Assembly: GCA_047614125.1 (NCBI GenBank)
Contig: JBLHHI010000061.1
Span: forward strand, 1 to 19,904
Direction: 5' to 3'
Source of the DNA: JBLHHI01 sp047614125
GTDB taxonomy: Bacteria; Bacteroidota; Bacteroidia; NS11-12g; UBA9320
Length of the DNA: 19,904 nt
Positions 13,105-19,904 of the stretch are shown here, in pieces (position 1 is the stretch's first letter; the number at the start of each line of letters is the position of its first letter). The translations under genes and the position numbers were made by a program. The notes below the pieces were generated by a model. The model did not search any database. It was not told the DNA's origin and was given only the letters and a program-made list of their open reading frames with translations.

Positions 13105-15600
13105 ATGAAGAAATTTCAGAGAATAGCAAAACCGTATCTCCTAGCCCTATTAACCTTTATTGCCGTTAGCACCCTTTATTTTCTACCTCAATTGGAAGGG
13201 AAAGTTGTGCAACAGAGTGATATTCAGCAGTTTAAGGGCATGGCACAAGAAACAATCGATTTTCGAGACAAGTCGGGAGAATCTTCGCTTTGGACCAATT
13301 CGATGTTTGGAGGCATGCCAACGTACCAGATTATGGCGGCCCAACCTGGAAACTTAATTACCTACGTTTCCAAGCTCTACTCGCTCTTTTTAACCCGGCC
13401 AATCGGATATTTTTTCTCGTTAATGCTGGGCTTTTACATAATGCTCTTGTGTTTTGGTGTGAAAAATTGGATGGCAGTAGTTGGAGCCATTGCCTTTGCC
13501 TTTTCCACCAATAACTTCGTTTTGTTCGACGCCGGTCACGTAACAAAGTTGCGTACCATTTCTACCATACCCCTTATTATTGGGGGCTTGCAGCTCTTTG
13601 TAGATAAGAAGTGGAAGCTGGGTTGTGGCGTTTTCCTACTGGGCTTTGCGCTGAACATTCATTCCAATCACTATCAAATGACGTATTACTTCTTACTCAC
13701 CTTGCTCATTTGGGCCATTATTTACACAATTGATTGGGTAAAGAAAAAAGAATTTGCAACGCTCGGGAAAGCCAGTTTATGTGCCGTTGGTGGATTGCTG
13801 CTCAGTTTGGGTTGCAGCGCAGCCTTGCTCATCAATACCTATGTGTACTCGAAAGATACCATGCGTGGTGATCCAATATTAAAAGCAACCGAAGCCGAAG
13901 TGGTGAATACGGATAATGCTATGAGCAGCAGTAAGACTAAGGGTTTGAGTTGGACGTATGCCATGCAGTGGAGCAACGGAGTAGCAGATTTGGGGTCGGC
14001 TATCATTCCGGGTTTTGTAGGTGGCAGCAGCAACGAAATCATGAAAAAAGATGGCGAGGCGCATAAACTTTTTAAGCAAAGCGGTCAGCCTATGCGTAGG
14101 TCGGATGGACATTATCAAGGCCCATTGTATTGGGGGAACTTACCATTTACGAGTGGCCCGGTATATTTTGGAGCCATCATGTGTTTCTTGTTTGTATTAG
14201 GACTTTTTAATGTAAAGGGCAGCATAAAGTGGTGGATTTTAATCGTGGTGGTATTAACCTTTTTACTATCGCTTGGCAAGAATTTTGAAATGCTGCAGCG
14301 CCTTTTCTTCGATCATTTCCCAATGTATAATAAGTTTAGAACGCCAAGTTCGATACTCAGCGTTACCGCTATTTTCATCCCACTCTTAGGCATCTTAGGT
14401 TTAAAAACATTTATGGATGATGTTCAAAGCGGAAGCAAAGATAAAACGTTCGCCGCATGGCTCAATTTGAGAACAGCCGCTGTAATTACCGGGGGATTTT
14501 GCCTTTCTGCAGCCATATTTGGAAGTGCCGCATTAAACTTTATGGGGGCAGGAGATTTTGATGCAACAGGTAAGTTGGTGTACGACCAAAAAGTTATGGA
14601 CGTCTTTATTGGTGAACGCAGATCGCTGTTTCAAACCGATGCCTTCCGTTCTGCCTTCTTCATCTTAGCAGCAGCGGGTTTGATGTGGGCCTTAGTAAAG
14701 AAAAAGCTAAAAACGGAGTATGTTTTGGCCGGGGTAGCCTTATTGGTTACCATCGATATGTGGGGTGTTGGTAAGCGTTATTTAGGCGAAAATTCTTTTG
14801 TCAATGCCAACAAGGTAAATCGAGCCTTTCAAGAACGTCCAGCCGATCAGCAAATCTTATCAGTAGAATCGAATCGAGGTGCATATCGAGTATTGGATTT
14901 AACGGGTAATCCATTTTCTTCTTCATATACATCGTACTTCCACAACTCTATTGGAGGATATCATGCTGCCAAGTTGCAGCGTTATCAAGACATGATCGAC
15001 AACCACTTTAGCAAGAGCTTAAACTTGGGGGTAATGAACATGCTTAATACCAAATACATAATATCTGAAAAAGGCGAGTTGCAAACCAATCTACAGGCCT
15101 ATGGCAACGCCTGGCTGATAAAGGGAATACAACCAGTTTCTACACCAAGAGCCGAAATAGACAGCACAGGAACGATTAACGTTCGCGATACTGCCGTGGT
15201 TAACGTTGCTGATTTTGAGGGTGTTAATGCAGGTAAAACGTATACTGGAAATGGAACCATCACTATGATGGAATACAAGCCCAACAAGCTTACCTACGAG
15301 TCGGAATCTGCTGAAGAGCAAATGGCTGTTTTCTCCGAAATTTGGTTTGGTCCGAATAAAGGTTGGAATGCCAGCATAAATGGCAATCCGGTAGATCACA
15401 TTAGAGCCAACTATATACTCAGAGCCCTTGAACTTCCAGCCGGAAAGAACACCATCGTTTTCGAGTTCAATCCTAAATCGTATAAGCGCAACAATTTAAT
15501 ATCGTTGGCCAGCTCGTTGGCGGTAATTGTATTGAGTGTGCTGATTTTTGGAGGAGCTATCAGAGACGAATTGAATAAAAAAGAACCCCTCAAAGCGTAA
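13105..15600 (+). CDS. YfhO family membrane protein, putative GT-C type transferase
   Basis: This is an 831-residue polytopic membrane protein. The first helix is at about 11-30 (LLALLTFIAVSTLYFLPQL), followed by a periplasmic loop with DIQQFKGMAQETIDFRDKSGE and SLWTNSMFGGMPTYQ, signatures of Bacteroidota YfhO proteins. Roughly a dozen more hydrophobic helices follow up to about residue 550. A soluble extracytoplasmic region then follows, with VESNRGAYRVLDLTGNPF and LGVMNMLNTKYII, and a last helix lies near the C-terminus (SLASSLAVIVLSVLIFGGAI). In Gram-positive bacteria YfhO glycosylates lipoteichoic acid from a lipid-linked sugar; in Bacteroidota the acceptor is unknown. A GT2 gene follows after 6 bp, so a joint role in a surface glycan or glycoprotein is likely but inferred. 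Confidence 0.85.
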   Translation: MKKFQRIAKPYLLALLTFIAVSTLYFLPQLEGKVVQQSDIQQFKGMAQETIDFRDKSGESSLWTNSMFGGMPTYQIMAAQPGNLITYVSKLYSLFLTRPIGYFFSLMLGFYIMLLCFGVKNWMAVVGAIAFAFSTNNFVLFDAGHVTKLRTISTIPLIIGGLQLFVDKKWKLGCGVFLLGFALNIHSNHYQMTYYFLLTLLIWAIIYTIDWVKKKEFATLGKASLCAVGGLLLSLGCSAALLINTYVYSKDTMRGDPILKATEAEVVNTDNAMSSSKTKGLSWTYAMQWSNGVADLGSAIIPGFVGGSSNEIMKKDGEAHKLFKQSGQPMRRSDGHYQGPLYWGNLPFTSGPVYFGAIMCFLFVLGLFNVKGSIKWWILIVVVLTFLLSLGKNFEMLQRLFFDHFPMYNKFRTPSSILSVTAIFIPLLGILGLKTFMDDVQSGSKDKTFAAWLNLRTAAVITGGFCLSAAIFGSAALNFMGAGDFDATGKLVYDQKVMDVFIGERRSLFQTDAFRSAFFILAAAGLMWALVKKKLKTEYVLAGVALLVTIDMWGVGKRYLGENSFVNANKVNRAFQERPADQQILSVESNRGAYRVLDLTGNPFSSSYTSYFHNSIGGYHAAKLQRYQDMIDNHFSKSLNLGVMNMLNTKYIISEKGELQTNLQAYGNAWLIKGIQPVSTPRAEIDSTGTINVRDTAVVNVADFEGVNAGKTYTGNGTITMMEYKPNKLTYESESAEEQMAVFSEIWFGPNKGWNASINGNPVDHIRANYILRALELPAGKNTIVFEFNPKSYKRNNLISLASSLAVIVLSVLIFGGAIRDELNKKEPLKA

Positions 15601-15606
15601 GGTTAC

Positions 15607-16503
15607 ATGGTAGAGTTGAGTGTGGTAATTTGCACCTATAACCGTGCAAAGTGGATAGGGGAGGCCTTGAAAAGCTGTGTAAACCAGTCGCTTGACGTTG
15701 GACGCTACGAGGTCTTGGTAATTAACAATAATTGCACGGACGGTACCACGGCACTCGTGGATGCCTTTATTGCCGAGCACCCCAATACCCAGTTTAGACA
15801 GATTATTGAAACCAACCAAGGTTTGTCGTTTGCTCGAAACAAGGGCATTGATGAAGCTCGTTCCGAACTCATCACGTACATCGATGATGATGCTATAGCC
15901 GATTTTGAGCTTTTTGAACGAATTTTAGACCATTTCCAAAATCACTCAAACGTGATAGGGTTGGCCGGAAAGGTGATTCCGAAATTTGAGGGAACGGCAC
16001 CCAAATGGCTCAACCCGTACTTGAATATGATGGTTACCTTGATTGATTACGGATCGCAATCTTTTCGCTGCGAAGGGAAGAAATATCCTCCGGGATGCAA
16101 TATGAGTTACAGGAAAGGTGTTCTCAAACAGGTTGGTGGATTTAACAATGCCTTGAAATGGCGAGTGGATGATAAATACATTTTTAGGGAGGTTGAAAAG
16201 GTGTCGAAAGAGATATACTTCCTTCCAACATTAATGGTTCAACACAACATCGACGAAGAGCGAACCAGTGATGCCAACTTCGATAACTTAAGTCTTAAAC
16301 TGGGGCACGAAGAACGAATTCGAGTAAAGGCAGAGTCGAAGCTTAAATACATTCTTAAGATAGGCGAATACAAGGCTAAGTGGCTTGCTAGCATTGCGCT
16401 CGGTAGTTGGTTTGCGATTAACGGTGAATGGATTAAGGGCCGATACATCATTCGTTTCAGATGGAAGGCTCTGCTGGGCTTGTTGAACTTTCAGCACTAT
16501 TGA
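15607..16503 (+). CDS. Glycosyltransferase family 2
   Basis: A 298-residue GT-A fold glycosyltransferase. Residues 4-13 read LSVVICTYNR, the nucleotide-sugar-binding start of GT2. NNNCTDGT follows at about 40-47, then GLSFARNKGIDEAR and the metal-binding D93-D94-D95 in ITYIDDDAI. PPGCNMSYRKGVLKQVGGFN and WRVDDKYIFREVEK fit the acceptor and catalytic-base region. No membrane helix is evident except possibly a weak amphipathic stretch near the C-terminus (KWLASIALGSWFAI), so it is probably cytoplasmic or peripheral. ATG 15607 is preceded by the yfhO-like stop 6 bp upstream, so co-transcription is likely. Donor and acceptor cannot be assigned. Confidence 0.9.
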   Translation: MVELSVVICTYNRAKWIGEALKSCVNQSLDVGRYEVLVINNNCTDGTTALVDAFIAEHPNTQFRQIIETNQGLSFARNKGIDEARSELITYIDDDAIADFELFERILDHFQNHSNVIGLAGKVIPKFEGTAPKWLNPYLNMMVTLIDYGSQSFRCEGKKYPPGCNMSYRKGVLKQVGGFNNALKWRVDDKYIFREVEKVSKEIYFLPTLMVQHNIDEERTSDANFDNLSLKLGHEERIRVKAESKLKYILKIGEYKAKWLASIALGSWFAINGEWIKGRYIIRFRWKALLGLLNFQHY

Positions 16504-16643
16504 AACCCAACCCAGATCTTCGTTAGCGGCAATCGGTCGGATTGTTTCCACCAGTTAATGCTATAATTTTCAGAGACTTATTTGAGTTTCTGGGATGTGT
16601 TATTTCAAATGCTTTGTTGTATATTTCCCCGAACAAATTAAAT

Positions 16644-19028
16644 ATGAAAAATTCTCAGATCACAAATTGGTTATCGCTTGGATGCCTCTTAGCTCTGCAG
16701 TTATTTGGGTCGGTTAGTAAAGCCCAGGTTGGCAAGTATGTTGTTTTGAACGGAATCAATAATTACTACGAAGTACCCGACCATTCCAAACTCGATTATA
16801 CCGGAAATGTTTTGAGCATAGAATGTTGGGTGAAAATGTCGTGCGATGATGGCGTAATTTTGTCGAAACAAATTTGCTCAGGGCAGAACGCATACTACCT
16901 ACGGATTAATAATGGGGTGTTGCAATGGACATTTTCAAAAGATGGATATTGCAATACCATACATTCCTTCAAATCGGATTCTGCGTTTAATTTTGAAGAC
17001 GAGTTTGTTCATATTGCTGTTTCACACACCAAGACCAAGGTTCAGTTATTTGTGAACGGAAAGGCAATTACCGGTTCGTTCACGCTCGGATCTTTTGGCA
17101 ACGTTCACAACAGTTCAGAACCGTTGAGAATTGGCGCATATGTTGCCAAATCGGGAGCAAGGGCTATTCATTATTCCGGGTACATTGATGAGCTGCGATT
17201 TTGGGATATTGAGTTCACCGAATCGATGTTGCAAGCCAATATGAGTAAGTCGCTATCTGCCTCTACGTCCAACCTCTTTCTAAATTTAAGTATGAACGAC
17301 AATACGTATGGGTCAAGCGCTAGGCTCGCCAATTCTTCTAGTCTTGGCAGCTCCTATAATGCGGTTGTTAAAGGATACTCCGGCAATTCTCCTTACACCG
17401 AAAGTTCCGAAACAACCAGCCTGCTGCAAGATTCTATCATTTCCTGCAATTCGTATGCTACGGCCACTGTTCAGGTGAAATATTCATCCGGCATTTTATG
17501 GTATGATGGGTCAACTTCCGTATCAAAAACAATTTGGTCAAACGGAACCTACACCGTTGAAGCAACATTGAATAAATGCAATGTTATATACGATACTTTT
17601 TATGTTGAGCTGTTTAAACGAAACTATGATTCGTTTGACAAGGAAATTTGTGAAGGAGACTCGTTTTTATTTAAAGGAACCTGGTATAAATCGGCAGGAA
17701 GTTTTCAGCAAACAGTATCGGGAAATGGGGCCGATTGTGACACAATCTACACCGTTACTATGGATGTTCTTCAACGCCCTACTCGTCAATTCAATGTTAC
17801 AATTTGTTCCGGAGATTCCGCACAAATTTCAGGAATTTGGTACAAGTCTGCAGGTAATTTTCAACAGAATATATCAGCCAATGGCACAGGTTGCGACACA
17901 GTTTACAAGATAACGGTTCAGCTCAAAACTCTGCCATCAAAAAGCGATGAATTCTCTATTTGCGATGGCGATTCTATTCAAATCAATAGTTCTTGGTATA
18001 AGAACCAGGGCAATTTTCAACAAACCATCTTGGGCCAAGGCACACACTGCGACACCACATACTATATTACCATAAAGCTTTTACCAAAGCCGACCAAAAG
18101 TCTCTCATTTCAAATCTGTGAAGGTGACTCCATATCTGTTTATGGCACCTGGTATCGTTGGCAAGGCTTATTTGAACAAACGGTTTCGGGAAGCCTTGGA
18201 GATTGTGATTCAACCTTTTACATTGCAATTGGGGTCAAATCCAAAAGCCAAAGCGAGATCATCATTGATACCTGCCAGTTTTCTAAGATCCATTTTTTAG
18301 GACAAGAAATTTTTGCCGGATCGGAAAAATATTTTAAGTTTACCAACCACGTAGGTTGCGACTCCATCTTGAAAGTTAAAGTGGAAGCCAACAAGATTCT
18401 ATACGGCAGTCAAACCATTGCTTCGTGTAGTACTGTTACCTATCTAGGCAAAGAATACGAACCTAATTCAACTACCAACATCGTGTTCTCCAGTGCGGAA
18501 GGTTGTGATTCTGTAGTTACCTTAAAAATTATCCCCGGCAATCAGCAAACCAGTTTTTTGGGATCCGACCTTAAAGTTTGCCAGCCCACAACGGCCTTAA
18601 TCGGCTTAGATGATAAAACAACTTGGAGTACCGGTGAGGTGTCAAGGTCCATTGTTGTCTCAAAATCTGGCGCCTATTCGGCACGGTACAAAGCTGCGGA
18701 TGGCTGTGAACACTATGATGAGATATTCGTGCGATTTATAGATAAATCCATGTACATACCATCGGCCTTCAGTCCAAATAGTGATTTACTGAATGAGTGT
18801 TGGAAGCCGGTGTTTGCACATCCTGACGAAGTTTCCGACTACAAACTTTACATTTACAATCGGTTGGGCTTGTTAGTCTTTGAAACCGATGATGTAAACG
18901 CATGCTGGGATGGGAAATACAAAGGAGAAACTTGCCAGAATACCCTGTTTTTATGGATTGTACAAGGAACGTCGATAGAATGTGGAGTTATCGATGAACG
19001 CTGTGGTTACATGCGAATCAATCGGTAG
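16644..19028 (+). CDS. LamG-domain secreted protein with 52-residue Cys repeats and T9SS type-B C-terminal domain
   Basis: From ATG 16644 the product has 794 residues. The frame is open further upstream, but only MKNSQITNW begins a signal peptide (about 1-28, site SKA-Q). A concanavalin-like/LamG domain covers about 32-215 (YVVLNGINNYYEVP, LSIECWVKMS, VQLFVNGKAI, GYIDELRFWD). Four modules of exactly 52 residues follow, with first cysteines at 336, 388, 440 and 492 (IC-x-GDS, then WY, FxQ and CD), and two diverged modules with cysteines at 544 and 595. Each module has a second Cys in a CDT/CDS string, probably a disulfide pair. The C-terminus has IPSAFSPNSDLLNECW and YKLYIYNRLG, the gliding-motility-associated domain (TIGR04131/CHU_C) that directs type IX secretion. 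Likely a cell-surface adhesin or matrix protein; ligand unknown. Confidence 0.88.
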   Translation: MKNSQITNWLSLGCLLALQLFGSVSKAQVGKYVVLNGINNYYEVPDHSKLDYTGNVLSIECWVKMSCDDGVILSKQICSGQNAYYLRINNGVLQWTFSKDGYCNTIHSFKSDSAFNFEDEFVHIAVSHTKTKVQLFVNGKAITGSFTLGSFGNVHNSSEPLRIGAYVAKSGARAIHYSGYIDELRFWDIEFTESMLQANMSKSLSASTSNLFLNLSMNDNTYGSSARLANSSSLGSSYNAVVKGYSGNSPYTESSETTSLLQDSIISCNSYATATVQVKYSSGILWYDGSTSVSKTIWSNGTYTVEATLNKCNVIYDTFYVELFKRNYDSFDKEICEGDSFLFKGTWYKSAGSFQQTVSGNGADCDTIYTVTMDVLQRPTRQFNVTICSGDSAQISGIWYKSAGNFQQNISANGTGCDTVYKITVQLKTLPSKSDEFSICDGDSIQINSSWYKNQGNFQQTILGQGTHCDTTYYITIKLLPKPTKSLSFQICEGDSISVYGTWYRWQGLFEQTVSGSLGDCDSTFYIAIGVKSKSQSEIIIDTCQFSKIHFLGQEIFAGSEKYFKFTNHVGCDSILKVKVEANKILYGSQTIASCSTVTYLGKEYEPNSTTNIVFSSAEGCDSVVTLKIIPGNQQTSFLGSDLKVCQPTTALIGLDDKTTWSTGEVSRSIVVSKSGAYSARYKAADGCEHYDEIFVRFIDKSMYIPSAFSPNSDLLNECWKPVFAHPDEVSDYKLYIYNRLGLLVFETDDVNACWDGKYKGETCQNTLFLWIVQGTSIECGVIDERCGYMRINR
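17625..18248 (+). repeat. Four in-frame 156-bp coding repeats
   Basis: The four conserved 52-residue modules of the LamG protein are encoded by four consecutive units of exactly 156 bp with no spacer. DNA identity is moderate, so the duplications are not recent, but the length is fully conserved. Confidence 0.8.
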
Positions 19029-19050
19029 TGACGTTTGAATATCTCGAGCC

Positions 19051-19904
19051 TCAACGCAGCATGGTTACCGTTCCGCTTTGGTTAATTCTAAGATCGCAAG
19101 CCGAGTTATATCCTTCCAACATCCAGAAATAAACATCACCTTGCGAGTTGTCTTCTTGAACAATTCCAGTCCAACATTCTTCCGGGTCTTCAGTTGAAAA
19201 AATGCGTTGCCCATACAGGTTATAAATCCGAAATTGGTAGTTGAGAACGAATTGTGCACTTCCTCCAAGAATGGGTGCGAAGCACTCGTTGAGATCGTCG
19301 GAGTTTGGAGTGAAGGCATTTGGGATAAAGATGGCGACGTTGGAAAAATTTAAAACAACAGTATCCTCATAAGTGCAACCATCCGTTGCCACATGAAGAG
19401 CGGTGTACGCACCTGATATAGTGACCGTTAAATTTTTCGAAGTGATCGATCCATTCCACACGGTTTCATCACCCAAGCCGCTTAAAACAAATTCATTTGC
19501 ACAAATGGCCAGATCCGGACCCAGAAAGTTATCGTTTCTTTCATCCGGAACAACGCGAACGGTTACAATCGAATCGCAACCTTGAGCACTTTGAAGGGTG
19601 ATATCGTGCATTGAATTTGGCGGCAATCGCATTCCGGCGTAATCTAAAGTGTCGCACGAAACCAGAGATATGGTGTCCCTTAAAACTAAGGTTCCCAAAG
19701 CAAATACGGTGAGCGTAGAATCACAACCGGCAGCATTAAGGAAGTTGAAATTGTGCGAAGACCCGGCAGCGATCGAAACACCACCATAAATTACAACACC
19801 GTTTGGGCAAGTTTCGATCTCCAGCTCTGATGTTGAATTATTCAAAAATTGTACATCCATGGTTATCATGGTATCGCATTGATTGGATGAAAATAACGTA
19901 TCGG
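19051..19904 (-). CDS. T9SS type-B secreted protein, C-terminal part (runs off the window)
   Basis: Only the C-terminal about 284 residues are inside the window; the frame is open to the right edge and the upstream codons (CDT context) are still protein-like, so the ATG at 19869 is internal. Visible are two and part of a third Cys module of the type CD-S/T (ETCPNGVVIYGG...AAGCDSTLTV and VSCDTLDYAG...AQGCDSIVTV). A segment FLGPDLAIC...SGAYTALHVATDGC follows, then the C-terminal sorting domain IFIPNAFTPNSDDLNECFAP and YQFRIYNLYGQRIFSTEDPE, ending VTMLR. The last about 160 residues align along their whole length with the end of the LamG protein encoded tail-to-tail on the other strand, with 22 bp between stops. 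It is a paralog, presumably also exported to the surface by the type IX system. Confidence 0.88.
   Translation of the reverse strand, partial: DTLFSSNQCDTMITMDVQFLNNSTSELEIETCPNGVVIYGGVSIAAGSSHNFNFLNAAGCDSTLTVFALGTLVLRDTISLVSCDTLDYAGMRLPPNSMHDITLQSAQGCDSIVTVRVVPDERNDNFLGPDLAICANEFVLSGLGDETVWNGSITSKNLTVTISGAYTALHVATDGCTYEDTVVLNFSNVAIFIPNAFTPNSDDLNECFAPILGGSAQFVLNYQFRIYNLYGQRIFSTEDPEECWTGIVQEDNSQGDVYFWMLEGYNSACDLRINQSGTVTMLR

Noticed and set aside
17625..18248. Recent tandem duplication in the LamG gene
   Set aside because: Units keep exact length, but their DNA and protein sequences differ at many sites, so the repeats are old and under length constraint.

Overview
The window looks like chromosomal DNA of a member of the phylum Bacteroidota, most likely order Flavobacteriales. 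The evidence is the b558-type sdhC-sdhA-sdhB cluster with a 214-residue SdhC, a DUF3098 gene between ftsX and uppP, a Cys-rich PSP1/RicT protein beside DNA polymerase III delta', a YfhO membrane protein, two proteins with type IX secretion type-B (gliding-motility-associated) C-terminal domains, and repeated matches to the Bacteroidota -7 promoter box TAnnTTTG.

Layout. Positions 1-1160 are accessory and eroded: the right end of a repeat element cut by the window edge, a SnoaL-like gene broken by two in-frame TAA codons, about 400 bp without an intact gene, and a 61-codon secreted-protein ORF that may be a gene fragment. Positions 1166-5251 (minus strand) hold a compact unit, sdhC-sdhA-sdhB-ribE (succinate:quinone oxidoreductase plus riboflavin synthase). 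It is read from a recognisable promoter whose -33/-7 spacer carries an inverted repeat. Divergent from it, 5586-7946 (plus strand) hold ftsX, a DUF3098 gene, uppP and a secreted MORN-repeat protein. They are tightly packed and partly overlapping, and deal with the cell envelope and division.

Positions 7963-9650 are a small island with two complete copies of the repeat element, apaG (minus), a 23-bp tandem duplication, and a predicted secreted or outer-membrane protein. Housekeeping genes follow: recR (plus), convergent with ricT-holB (minus). Divergent from holB are a yfhO-like gene and a GT2 glycosyltransferase (plus), likely surface-glycan related. The window ends with two tail-to-tail genes for large secreted proteins that share the same C-terminal architecture: a LamG-domain protein with a strictly periodic 52-residue cysteine module, and a partial paralog running off the right edge.

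The least ordinary content is the repeat element. It is 174 or 263 bp long, with 15-bp perfect terminal inverted repeats (about 30 bp imperfect) and 3-bp flanking direct repeats, and no coding capacity. This makes it a candidate non-autonomous transposable element (MITE-like). In both complete copies it sits exactly at gene 3' ends, overlapping a stop codon or supplying one. I found no CRISPR array, tRNA, rRNA, defence system or phage gene.
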